A DNA stretch of 6,975 nucleotides from Parachlamydiaceae bacterium (GTDB lineage: Bacteria; Chlamydiota; Chlamydiia; Chlamydiales; Parachlamydiaceae): contig JACDDG010000126.1 in NCBI GenBank assembly GCA_013817115.1, forward strand, positions 1-6,975, in the 5' to 3' direction. This document shows, piece by piece, positions 1-6,876 of the stretch (the stretch's first letter is position 1; every line of letters starts with the position of its first letter). The notes under the pieces were generated by a model. That model saw only the letters and a program-made list of their open reading frames with translations. It did not search any database and was not told where the DNA came from. A program made the translations under genes and the position numbers.

Positions 1-1702
1 TGTTCTTCACAAAAAGATTAACAGCATTCATATAGATTCCTGAAGACGGATCGTTTTGCCATGCAGTTCCAAGCTGAACTGTTACTTCAACATCTCCTGT
101 TGGAATGACAATAGGAACCCCTGCATAAGTAATATACATAGGTGTAGAAGTATTTTCAATGATCTTGACTGTTTGAGGATTTGACGAGAAAACCATTGTA
201 GCTGTTGTTAGCTGTGGTGGTGTCACGGTGTAGCTTCCGACAGGCAATGTTTTACAAACAGTTAGATTAAAGTCATTGAATTGAAACGATTGATCGAACA
301 CTGAAATGGGCTTCAAGTCAGTTTTTGCTAAACCCGTTGCCGGAACAATTGTCATGCAAAGAGTGCCTGTTTTTGTGGCAGTTCCACCCTTTGTATACCA
401 AGGCATTAATCCAATAGTTGATAAGTAATCAATTTTATTCCATGTAACGTTTAACCAGCTGTCATCGACAAGGCCTCCAGTGTCGCCACTATTAGGATTC
501 CATGACCAATAAAACCAATTTTTAATTGCATGATGCCTGCTGTCTGTAGTTGGATCATTCAGATACTTGGCAATGTCTTTCATCGATTGTATATCGTTTG
601 CTTCAGTAAAACGAGAACCAAATTCGCCGATAGCTACAGGAAATGTTTTGCACGATCCACTGCAATACCCCGGTTGCGTCAAATAACCAAATGAATTTGA
701 AAGTCGATTATACAACCCTGCGCCTGTAAAATTTTGACTTGCACCTGTAACACTTGGTGGGTAGACATGGGGAGAAATCACGACTTGATTAAGATAGGGT
801 TTAGATAACAAGGTATCAAAGAATGGTTTTGCACTGCTTAGTCCGTTTTGCGCAACCAAAGTAGGATCTGTAGCAAAACCATCGCCCCAATTTGCTCCAA
901 TACCACCTTGCCCTGTTCCTTCAATAAAAAATAAAGCCTGAGGGTTTATAGGGTAAAGAGCATCCATTACTGAAAGATATAAATCTTTAAGTGCAGGGGT
1001 TTGTCCCGAAGCTTCCCATCGAATGCCAAAATTATCGGGTTCATTTAAAATATCGATCATGAGCATTTTTTTCGAAATAGGATCTTGAGAAATTTTTGTA
1101 ACTAAATCTTTCCAGTCTTGAACCCACTGTTGGCGATTCTCTAAGACAGATTGGTCTTCGCGCAAGTGATTGTCAATTAAAACATAGAAACCATTTTTAG
1201 CAAAAAAGTTAACAACCCACACAAAGCGATTCATTGTGGTGTCATTAGGTAAATAATCGTTGCACTGACCGGCAACTCTTGTCGGGGGTGATAGCATCGG
1301 TGGAATTTGAAGACCGGCTGGGACTAGTACAGAGGGGTTTGTTACGCTTGCCTGAATTGCGCTCTGGCTGGGTAATTGACAATTAGTCGCGTAGTTTCTG
1401 GGGGCTAAATTTTTTAGATCCTTAAAACTAAATGGTAAACGCACTGCGTTAAAACCTAATAGCTGCATTCTATAAACGACCGAGGCAAAATCTGAAGCTA
1501 GGGGACCGGAACTACTACTCCATAGGCCATCAACCATAGTTGAGCCATTATTGAAACCAAACCAATTTACACCTTTAAGCTCTATTTCTTCTCCGGAAGA
1601 ATTTATGATCTTATCACCCTGAGTTGTCATACCTGACAAACCTGTTTGAAGAGAAGTTATAAAGCACATTAGACACCAAAAAAAAATTTTTATTTTCAAC
1701 AT
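1..1702 (-). CDS. Secreted GH5 endoglucanase (cellulase) with accessory C-terminal beta domains, 3' end outside window
   Basis: I read 567 uninterrupted codons from the ATG at 1702 to the left edge, so the C-terminus is missing. The start is preceded by a strong Shine-Dalgarno GGAGGA (1714-1709) at good spacing. Residues 1-24 form a signal peptide (MLKIKIFFWCLMCFI...), implying export and probably secretion. Residues about 30-440 are a glycoside hydrolase family 5 barrel: GVNWFGF near the start, LIDNHL with His179, ILNEP with the acid/base Glu221, SPHVYPP, VAIGEFGSRF with the nucleophile Glu360, then FYWSWNPNSGDTGG. The last motif resembles GH5 endoglucanases of the Xanthomonas EngXCA and Acidothermus E1 type, so hydrolysis of internal beta-1,4-glucan bonds is expected. 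Residues about 450-530 look like a beta-sandwich linker domain with two Cys. From about residue 536 a second domain begins that resembles the start of a cellulose-binding module. It is transcribed divergently from the amide hydrolase gene. GH5 is secure; exact substrate is inferred. Confidence 0.9.
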   Translation of the reverse strand, partial: MLKIKIFFWCLMCFITSLQTGLSGMTTQGDKIINSSGEEIELKGVNWFGFNNGSTMVDGLWSSSSGPLASDFASVVYRMQLLGFNAVRLPFSFKDLKNLAPRNYATNCQLPSQSAIQASVTNPSVLVPAGLQIPPMLSPPTRVAGQCNDYLPNDTTMNRFVWVVNFFAKNGFYVLIDNHLREDQSVLENRQQWVQDWKDLVTKISQDPISKKMLMIDILNEPDNFGIRWEASGQTPALKDLYLSVMDALYPINPQALFFIEGTGQGGIGANWGDGFATDPTLVAQNGLSSAKPFFDTLLSKPYLNQVVISPHVYPPSVTGASQNFTGAGLYNRLSNSFGYLTQPGYCSGSCKTFPVAIGEFGSRFTEANDIQSMKDIAKYLNDPTTDSRHHAIKNWFYWSWNPNSGDTGGLVDDSWLNVTWNKIDYLSTIGLMPWYTKGGTATKTGTLCMTIVPATGLAKTDLKPISVFDQSFQFNDFNLTVCKTLPVGSYTVTPPQLTTATMVFSSNPQTVKIIENTSTPMYITYAGVPIVIPTGDVEVTVQLGTAWQNDPSSGIYMNAVNLFVKN

Positions 1703-1885
1703 AAGAAATCCTCCGCTAAAATTCGTTGATAGACACAAACGTACCATACATAAACAATAAATTAATTGGAAATATATTTTTAAGTTGCTTTTAGGTTTTT
1801 AGAACGATATTTATTTATTTAATTACTCGGATCCATTATTGCTAATTATGAAGATTTATACATTTTTACCAAAAAGTAGGGCAGA
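1703..1885. promoter_or_regulatory. Divergent AT-rich intergenic region with weak promoter candidates
   Basis: This stretch separates two divergent genes and must hold the promoters of both. For the leftward cellulase the best candidate is TTCCAA (1771-1766), 17 bases, then TATGGT (1748-1743) on the minus strand. For the rightward hydrolase it is TTGCTT (1785-1790), 17 bases, then TATTTA (1808-1813). Both are poor matches to the sigma-70 consensus. The hydrolase has a modest ribosome binding site, AGGG at 1878-1881, four bases before its ATG. I found no convincing operator palindrome or riboswitch. The region's role is clear from its position; the individual boxes are guesses. Confidence 0.35.
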
Positions 1886-2984
1886 ATGATCAGACATTTA
1901 TTTAGAAAAAGCTATCGATTAACATTAGTGGCTTTTTTTGCGTTGAATTTTTTATCGCAAAGCTCAGACGCTTGCACCAGAGTGTTATTCAGTGGTTCAG
2001 ATGATATCGTTATTACAGCTCGATCGATGGATTGGGCTGAGGACATGCATTCAGAATTGTGGGTTTTTCCAAAAGGAATGGAACGAAATGGTGCAGCTGG
2101 ACCTCAATCCTTGGCATGGAAGTCAAAATACGGCAGTTTGATTGTGTCCGGCTATAATGTTGGTTCTTGTGATGGTATGAATGAGATGGGTTTGGTGGCA
2201 AATCTTTTATATTTAGCAGAATCTGATTATGGCCAGCCAAAAGGTAATAAGCCATTACTATCTATTGCTGCTTGGCAACAATATGTTTTAGATACGTTTC
2301 CTTCTGTTTCAAAAGCTGTGGATGCATTAAGTAAAAAAGAGTTTGATGTCTTGGCCCCTTTGTTACCTAACGGCTCTGCAGCACAGCTTCATTTATCTAT
2401 TTCTGATAAAAGTGGGGACTTGGCTTTTTGAATACATAAAAGGGGAGTTAGTTATTCATCATGGAAAGCAATATCAAGTCATGACTAATTCTCCAATTTT
2501 CAGTAAACAACTTACTTTGAACGAATATTGGAAAGCCATCGGAGGGTTGACATTTCTTCCTGGAACATTTAGAGCAGCTGACAGATTTGCAAGAGCATCC
2601 TTTATGCTTACTGCAATTCCACAAGAAGTTTCTAAGGAGTATATCAGCGCTGTGCCTAATAAAAATTTCGTCAACCAAGCTTTAGCGAGTATGATGGGTG
2701 TGATTAGAAGTGTAAGCGTTCCGCTTGGTATATCACCCACCCCTAATGAACCTAATATCAGTTCCACTTTATGGCGTACATTGTCCGACCATAAGGGGAA
2801 AGTGTATTATTTTGATTCGGCAACAACTCCAAATACGTTTTGGGTCGAGCTAAAAGATCTTGATTTTAGTGAAGGAGCTTCTGTAAAAAAGCTTAATGTT
2901 TCTAATGGACAAATTTATTCAGGCAATGTTGCAGGAAAATTTGAAGTATCTCAGCCATTTAAATTTCTTCCGGCAAATAATTAA
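1886..2984 (+). pseudogene. Exported linear amide C-N hydrolase (choloylglycine hydrolase/penicillin acylase type), split by a one-base frameshift
   Basis: The family comprises Ntn hydrolases that cleave linear amides (bile-salt hydrolase, penicillin V acylase, acyl-homoserine-lactone or N-acyl amide hydrolases). The N-terminal part (1886-2431, 181 codons) has a signal peptide ending SSDA, followed directly by Cys30, the expected N-terminal nucleophile. Arg46 and Asp49 in ARSMDW sit 16 and 19 residues after it, the same spacing as Cys2, Arg18 and Asp21 of bile-salt hydrolase. The reading frame stops at TGA 2429-2431, but the protein continues without loss one frame over: FEYIKGELVIHHG, VMTNSP with the conserved Asn, LPGTFRAADRFARASF with the conserved Arg, ISSTLWRT, up to TAA at 2982-2984. 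Removing one T from the T5 run at 2425-2429 restores a 365-residue protein of normal family length. There are no other lesions, so this is either a very young pseudogene, a sequencing error or a recoded gene. The substrate cannot be told from sequence. Confidence 0.85.
2425..2431 (+). other. Frameshift site in the amide hydrolase: T5 run ending in TGA
   Basis: The zero frame reads GAC TTG GCT TTT TGA, giving GDLAF and a stop. The conserved continuation FEYIKGEL is read from the frame one base further on. A phenylalanine tRNA on TTT (2426-2428) could re-pair with TTT at 2427-2429 after a +1 slip, and the next codon would then be GAA, exactly as the family needs. This geometry resembles the prfB site (CTT TGA). 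A GGGG stretch (2413-2416) lies upstream, but further from the stop than the stimulatory Shine-Dalgarno of prfB. A simple indel in a homopolymer is the more economical reading. Confidence 0.6.
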
Positions 2985-2992
2985 AAGATTAT

Positions 2993-3025
2993 AAGAGAGG
3001 GCAGAATTGTTTGCCCTCTCTTTTT
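2993..3025 (+). terminator. Intrinsic terminator of the amide hydrolase gene
   Basis: A perfect 11-bp stem is formed by 2993-3003 (core GAGAGGGCA) and 3012-3022 (core TGCCCTCTC) around an 8-base loop, followed by a T run to 3025. It starts nine bases after the hydrolase stop codon, in the gap between two convergent genes. In the leftward direction the stem is followed by a less regular T-rich stretch, so it may also end katE transcripts, though less efficiently. Confidence 0.9.
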
Positions 3026-3037
3026 CGCACATTGGTG

Positions 3038-5116
3038 TCATGGCATAACTTTAGATTCTCTACTCCAAAAACGAATTTTTCTGCATGCAGAGATAAATGT
3101 TTTTGCATCATTAGTTTCAGAAAATTCAATACACCCCTCATCAAGCTCTGATAAAATCCCTGATTTTTCAAAAAGAGGCATTGTATCTTTTGTATACCCA
3201 ATACATTTTAAATGATTGAAAGCATCGGAAACAAATTGACGTGCTGAAGGATGTCTATAGAGCATTTTAATAGTATCCGACGAAGCAATTATTGCAATCG
3301 CATCATAAAGGACAGAAGGTGCTCCTTCAAGTTTTTGATCGGCTGGAACACGTTTTCCATTTTTAGTAATTACACCCCCAACTGACAAAGCTATAATTTC
3401 AAATGAAGCTTTCTCAGCCTTAATTTGAGCTATTAATGCTTCAAAAATGGAATCATCTGCCCCATCAGTGAGTAAAATCCCAACTTTTCTGCCTTCGAAA
3501 GATTTTGGGGGGTTTAGTTCAATGCTAAGAGGCTTAGAAGGTTTAAGGTCAAACTGAAGTTTACATACAGGCTGAAATGGAACAATTTTTTCTTTTAATC
3601 CCAATCCGTTAGCTACGCGTTGTGCTAACTTTTCATCAATATTTGGCAAGTGGTTGACAAGTCTTAGCCTTATTGCAGGTTCTTGAACTTTGCTTAATTC
3701 AAAAATTAATGCGTTAGCAATATGCCCTTGTTCGGTTAGTGTTTGGCTCATATAGAATTGACGTGCTTGGCTGTAGTGATCGGAGAATTTTTCGGAACGT
3801 TCGCGAAGCTTTTGCCCACTTTCTTGAGCGGGGAATGAACGGAATCCATGTTTAGGAGACTCTCTAGGGCCCTCTCCCCATGAATTAGGCTCATAATTCA
3901 CCCTTCCTTTTGGATTCGTCATTGCCATATGTCCATCTTGTTGGAAATGGTGGAAAGGGCATTTAGGTGCATTTATAGGGATATGTGTGAAATTTGGACC
4001 GCCAAGGCGTTTTAGTTGAGTATCTAGGTAAGAAAAATTACGGCCTTGTAACAAAGGATCATTTGTGAAATCTATGCCCGGGACTATGTTTGCAGTACAA
4101 AAAGCAACCTGTTCGGTTTCAGCAAAAAAGTTATCGACGCATCGATCTAAAACCAGTTTACCAACGTAATGAATGGGAACTTCTTCTTCAGGAATAATTT
4201 TAGTTGCATCAAGTATATCAAAGGCAAAAGAATCGGCGAAATTGTCATCAAATAATTGTACGCCAAGTTCCCATTCAGGATAATTTCCAGACTGGATAGA
4301 ATCCCAAAGATCTCTTCGGTGGAAGTCAGGGTCTGCTCCGTTAATTTTCACTGCTTCATCCCAAAGAATTGACTGCAGTCCGAGCTTTGGTCTCCAGTGA
4401 AATTTAACATAGGTAGATTTACCTTCCTGAGTAACAAAACGAAAAGTATGTACTCCGAAACCTTCCATAAATCTGAATGATCGTGGTATTGCGCGATCCG
4501 ACATGATCCACATGACCATGTGCATGCTTTCCGGCATTAAAGAAATAAAATCCCAAAAGTTATCATGTGCTGTTTGGGCTTGAGGAAAATCTCTGTCAGG
4601 TTCTGCCTTAGCCGCGTGGATGAGGTCGGGGAATTTGATGGCATCTTGAATAAAGAATACAGGTATATTATTTCCTACAATATCCCAATTGCCTTGCTTG
4701 GTATAAAGTTTTACTGCAAATCCTCTTACATCGCGTGCTAAATCGGCAGAACCCTTATTTCCTGCCACTGTAGAAAAGCGTACAAAGGCAGGTGTTTTTT
4801 CTCCGGCGCGTTGAAAAATATCAGCTGAAGTAACATCTGCGAGAGATTTATACGTTTCGAAATAGCCGTGAGCACCATATCCACGAGCATGTACCACACG
4901 CTCAGGAATTCTTTCGTGATCGAAGTGGAATATTTTTTCGCGAAAGTGGAAGTCTTCTAGTGCCGTTGGACCTTCCTTGCCAATTTTCAGCGAATTTTGA
5001 TCATCCGAAACAGGAATTCCTTGCTGAGTGGTTAAAATGGGGGTGTCAGAAGTCGCAATTTGGTGAAGTTCACCTCCTGTACCTATAATCGTTGATTCAT
5101 TTTCTTTATTTTTCAT
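3038..5116 (-). CDS. katE: Catalase HPII, large-subunit clade-2 haem catalase
   Basis: The 692-residue product disproportionates hydrogen peroxide to water and oxygen in the cytoplasm. Residues about 35-410 are the haem-catalase core: VVHARG with distal His76, [12 protein letters not shown] with Asn149, and [18 protein letters not shown] with the proximal haem ligand Tyr363. The His-Asn spacing (73) and His-Tyr spacing (287) equal those of E. coli HPII (128, 201, 415). Residues about 540-690 form the DJ-1/PfpI-like C-terminal domain ([13 protein letters not shown] onward) that marks large-subunit catalases. The N-terminal arm is about 50 residues shorter than in E. coli, which explains most of the difference from 753. 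Cys340 occupies the place of HPII His392, the residue cross-linked to the haem Tyr there. The ATG at 5116 has an AGGA ribosome binding site (5125-5122). It is convergent with the amide hydrolase and has its own candidate promoter, so is probably a single-gene unit. Confidence 0.97.
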   Translation of the reverse strand: MKNKENESTIIGTGGELHQIATSDTPILTTQQGIPVSDDQNSLKIGKEGPTALEDFHFREKIFHFDHERIPERVVHARGYGAHGYFETYKSLADVTSADIFQRAGEKTPAFVRFSTVAGNKGSADLARDVRGFAVKLYTKQGNWDIVGNNIPVFFIQDAIKFPDLIHAAKAEPDRDFPQAQTAHDNFWDFISLMPESMHMVMWIMSDRAIPRSFRFMEGFGVHTFRFVTQEGKSTYVKFHWRPKLGLQSILWDEAVKINGADPDFHRRDLWDSIQSGNYPEWELGVQLFDDNFADSFAFDILDATKIIPEEEVPIHYVGKLVLDRCVDNFFAETEQVAFCTANIVPGIDFTNDPLLQGRNFSYLDTQLKRLGGPNFTHIPINAPKCPFHHFQQDGHMAMTNPKGRVNYEPNSWGEGPRESPKHGFRSFPAQESGQKLRERSEKFSDHYSQARQFYMSQTLTEQGHIANALIFELSKVQEPAIRLRLVNHLPNIDEKLAQRVANGLGLKEKIVPFQPVCKLQFDLKPSKPLSIELNPPKSFEGRKVGILLTDGADDSIFEALIAQIKAEKASFEIIALSVGGVITKNGKRVPADQKLEGAPSVLYDAIAIIASSDTIKMLYRHPSARQFVSDAFNHLKCIGYTKDTMPLFEKSGILSELDEGCIEFSETNDAKTFISACRKIRFWSRESKVMP

Positions 5117-5173
5117 ACTCTTCCTTTCTTACCTATAGAATTTGATTGTGTTTCTCTCATCTTAGAAAAAATA

Positions 5174-5201
5174 AATATACATTTTATGTTTGATATTGCA
5201 A
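5174..5201 (-). promoter_or_regulatory. Candidate sigma-70 type promoter of katE
   Basis: On the minus strand TTGCAA (5201-5196) is followed by 16 bases and TATATT (5179-5174), a fair -35 and a good -10 box. Transcription would start near 5167, giving a leader of about 50 bases before the katE ATG at 5116. In enterics katE is driven by RpoS; I cannot tell sigma-70 from sigma-38 use here, and I saw no obvious OxyR site. Confidence 0.4.
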
Positions 5202-5241
5202 GGAAAATAATAATATGGCGATTATTATAAGGGATAATTTT

Positions 5242-5306
5242 GGAGGGTGAAGATGACCGAGCACATGAAAAGTGCCCGGAGCTCCAGAGGGAGCAGTATA
5301 TGTTAA
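5242..5306 (+). other. Possible 17-codon ORF or small structured RNA upstream of katE
   Basis: A strong ribosome binding site GGAGGG (5242-5247) stands six bases or so before ATG at 5253, which opens a 17-residue ORF (MTEHMKSARSSRGSSIC) ending in TAA at 5304-5306. The same bases form two adjacent hairpins: 5257-5279 (CCG-a-GCAC paired with GTGC-c-CGG, seven pairs and one mismatch) and 5281-5294 (GCTCC paired with GGAGC, loop AGAG). A TATAAG box at 5226-5231 could be a -10 but has no good -35. The stretch is richer in G and C than its flanks. It runs opposite to the genes on both sides, so it is not their leader peptide. No homologue is recognised and chance is quite possible. Confidence 0.2.
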
Positions 5307-5328
5307 GCCATAGTGTAGGCCCTGAAAT

Positions 5329-5784
5329 CTAAGAAGTAAGCCTATTCAGTGAATCAGCAAATTGCCTAATATCTTTAGGCCCAAACGGTGCTGAACCCTT
5401 GGTGATTAGACCACCATCGCGAAGTTCTTTCATTAAATCGCGCATAGATAAAATTGAACCAATCGAATTCTCAGTATAAATTTCGCCTCGTGGATTCAGG
5501 GCTATGGTCTTTTTTTTCAATACTTTCGCCGCAAGAGGAATATCTGCAGTGATAACAATATCGTGAATTTCGACCTGATCCACAATATGTTGATCCGCTG
5601 CATCGAATCCATCATTTACCACAATTAGTTTTATGAAATCGCTTTGAGGCAAAAAATGAAAGGAATTTGCTACAAGTATAACGTTTATACTCAAGCGTCG
5701 GCTTGTTTTAAAAACTAACTCTTTAACTGCTTTTGGGCAAGAATCCCCATCAATCCAGATTGTATTAGGCTTATTTTTTGGCAT
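5329..5784 (-). CDS. yaiI: YaiI/YqxD family protein (UPF0178, DUF188), PIN-like fold, function unknown
   Basis: This 151-residue cytoplasmic protein matches the conserved YaiI/YqxD family over its whole length, close to the usual size. Signature segments in order are TIWIDGDSCP (Asp12, Asp14), VVNDGFDAADQHI (Asp61, Asp64), DIVITADIPLAA (Asp81), ALNPRGEIYTENSIG and the C-terminal APFGPKDIRQFADSLNRL. The clustered aspartates fit the metal site of a PIN-like nuclease fold, but I know of no assigned reaction, so nuclease activity is only inference. The ATG at 5784 is chosen because the first motif follows at residue 8 and no better start exists. Its ribosome binding site is weak (GAGA about eight bases upstream), which suggests translation helped by the upstream gene. 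It lies 44 bases after rlmF on the same strand with no terminator between them, so the two are probably co-transcribed. The stop is TAG. Confidence 0.93.
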   Translation of the reverse strand: MPKNKPNTIWIDGDSCPKAVKELVFKTSRRLSINVILVANSFHFLPQSDFIKLIVVNDGFDAADQHIVDQVEIHDIVITADIPLAAKVLKKKTIALNPRGEIYTENSIGSILSMRDLMKELRDGGLITKGSAPFGPKDIRQFADSLNRLTS

Positions 5785-5828
5785 TTTTTTTCTCGCATTA
5801 TTCTCGTATTATGAAATCAATATCATGT

Positions 5829-6713
5829 TTAAGACGAAAAAGTCCAGGCAATGATACGGCTTTTCTTTTGTCCCTGGCTCATGTCAAGTGTACGAACTTG
5901 AGAGGCTTTTATTTTATCCAATGCTTTGTACAGGATTGGGAGGCTGTTTACTTTTGAAGCAAGGGCTGTAAACCACTTACAATTGATATGGACACTTTCT
6001 TTGATCATTTGGGATATAAATGCGACTTCACCACCAGGGCACCAAAGCTCATTGCTTTTCCCTCCGAAATTTAATGACCCCTTTTTTATGCCTAAGTTTT
6101 TATTCTTCCTGGTAGTTGCGGCTTTAGCTTCGCCGGGCGAGCTGTGAAAAGGTGGATTGCATAAAGAAATATCGAACATCTCATTAGTCCCAATAATCCC
6201 TTGGAATATATTTGAGAGAGATGTTTGCAGGCGAATTTCAATAAAATCCGCAAGATTATTCCTTTTTATAATTTCTTCGGCACACGAAATCGCGAGTGGG
6301 TCAATTTCAGTCCCTACAAAGCTCCACCCAAATTCTTGGTAACCAATCAGCGGATAGATGCAATTGGCACCAACCCCTATATCCAAAACTCTTACACCCT
6401 TTCCTTGAGGAATGGCGCCGTTATTAGAGATACTCAACAAATCTGCAATGTGGTGGATGTAATCAGCGCGACCAGGAATAGGAGGGCATAAAAAATTATC
6501 TGGTAAGTCCCACTTTATATTGTAAAACAGGATTAAAATTGCTTTATTGAGAGCTTTTACAGCAAAAGGATTTGCAAAATCAATCGCTTCATTTCCATAC
6601 TGATTTGTTTTGACGAATTTTGACAACTCGGGGCAGCATTTTATTAATCGATTAAAATCATATAGGCCACGATGGGGATTTCGAGGGTGCAATTCTGTTT
6701 TTACTGGTCCCAT
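5829..6713 (-). CDS. rlmF: 23S rRNA (adenine1618-N6)-methyltransferase
   Basis: The 294-residue product transfers a methyl group from S-adenosylmethionine to N6 of A1618 in 23S rRNA (E. coli numbering). It follows E. coli RlmF (YbiN, 308 residues) nearly throughout. The N-terminal region has LHPRNPHRGLYDF, DFANPFAVKALNKA and FLCPPIPGRADYIHH. The Rossmann methyltransferase core starts at about residue 108 with LDIGVGANCIYPLIG (SAM-binding motif I, Asp111), followed by the acidic TEID motif (Glu136, Asp138) and the catalytic CNPPFH (Asn186-Phe189), typical of N6-adenine methylation. Then come LNFGGKSNELWCPGGEVAFI and the terminal QGQKKSRIIAWTF. The C-terminus is about ten residues shorter than in E. 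coli. The ATG at 6713 has an AAGGA ribosome binding site (6723-6719). It is the first gene of a probable two-gene unit with yaiI. The IS-like end at 6734-6750 lies 20 bases upstream, so its native promoter may have been displaced. Confidence 0.96.
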   Translation of the reverse strand: MGPVKTELHPRNPHRGLYDFNRLIKCCPELSKFVKTNQYGNEAIDFANPFAVKALNKAILILFYNIKWDLPDNFLCPPIPGRADYIHHIADLLSISNNGAIPQGKGVRVLDIGVGANCIYPLIGYQEFGWSFVGTEIDPLAISCAEEIIKRNNLADFIEIRLQTSLSNIFQGIIGTNEMFDISLCNPPFHSSPGEAKAATTRKNKNLGIKKGSLNFGGKSNELWCPGGEVAFISQMIKESVHINCKWFTALASKVNSLPILYKALDKIKASQVRTLDMSQGQKKSRIIAWTFSS

Positions 6714-6733
6714 TGCTTTCCTTAAAATATATA

Positions 6734-6750
6734 GGCTCTGTTGCGCAAAA
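6734..6750 (+). mobile_element. Possible terminal inverted repeat of an insertion sequence running off the right edge
   Basis: The 17 bases GGCTCTGTTGCGCAAAA resemble the tips of IS6- and IS5-group elements, which commonly begin GGC(T/A)(C/T)TGTTGC followed by A-rich sequence. If real, the element would extend to the right, beyond 6975. There is no second copy within the window, no target duplication can be tested, and no recognisable transposase is present in 6751-6975, so the call rests only on the tip motif. It sits 20 bases upstream of rlmF, inside the place where its promoter would be expected. Confidence 0.4.
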
Positions 6751-6876
6751 AAACTGGTTTAGTTAAATTTATTTCAAGAATCAAAATCTAATTTCTTTTT
6801 AAAAAAAACCAAATTTAAGTTTATTTTAACACAAGCTGATGTTGAATGCAATTTAAATTGAGGCGTAGTCTCGACT

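Noticed and set aside
846..856. An inverted 11-base match (TTTTGCGCAAC) to the IS-like tip at 6740-6750
   Set aside because: It lies in the middle of the intact GH5 coding sequence, the match stops after 11 bases, and the distance and context do not suggest a composite element.
1617..1702. Lipoprotein signal in the cellulase (Cys10 or Cys13)
   Set aside because: The cysteines lie within the hydrophobic core without a canonical lipobox, and too close to the N-terminus for the n-region plus h-region.
2343..2984. A separate 213-codon gene starting at ATG 2343
   Set aside because: Its first 28 or so residues are out-of-frame reading of the conserved hydrolase segment; family similarity begins only at FEYIKGEL, so it is the 3' part of the frameshifted gene.
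2993..3025. Firm bidirectional terminator serving katE as well
   Set aside because: The stem is symmetric, but the leftward T tract is interrupted (TTATAATCTTTT), so I call it only for the plus strand and mention the other as possible.
5257..5294. Group II intron domain V remnant (GAGC...ATGAAAAGT...)
   Set aside because: The GAGC and ATGAAAAG pieces are suggestive, but the hairpin lacks the long second arm and bulge of domain V, and no intron reverse transcriptase or 5' GTGCG-type end is present.
5785..5828. Independent promoter or terminator between rlmF and yaiI
   Set aside because: No hairpin and no pair of boxes at proper spacing was found (TTGATT has only about 14 bases to TAATGC), so co-transcription is the simpler reading.
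5926..6491. Plus-strand ORFs of 61-88 codons opposite rlmF
   Set aside because: They are antisense shadows of a well-conserved gene and show no family features or good ribosome binding sites.
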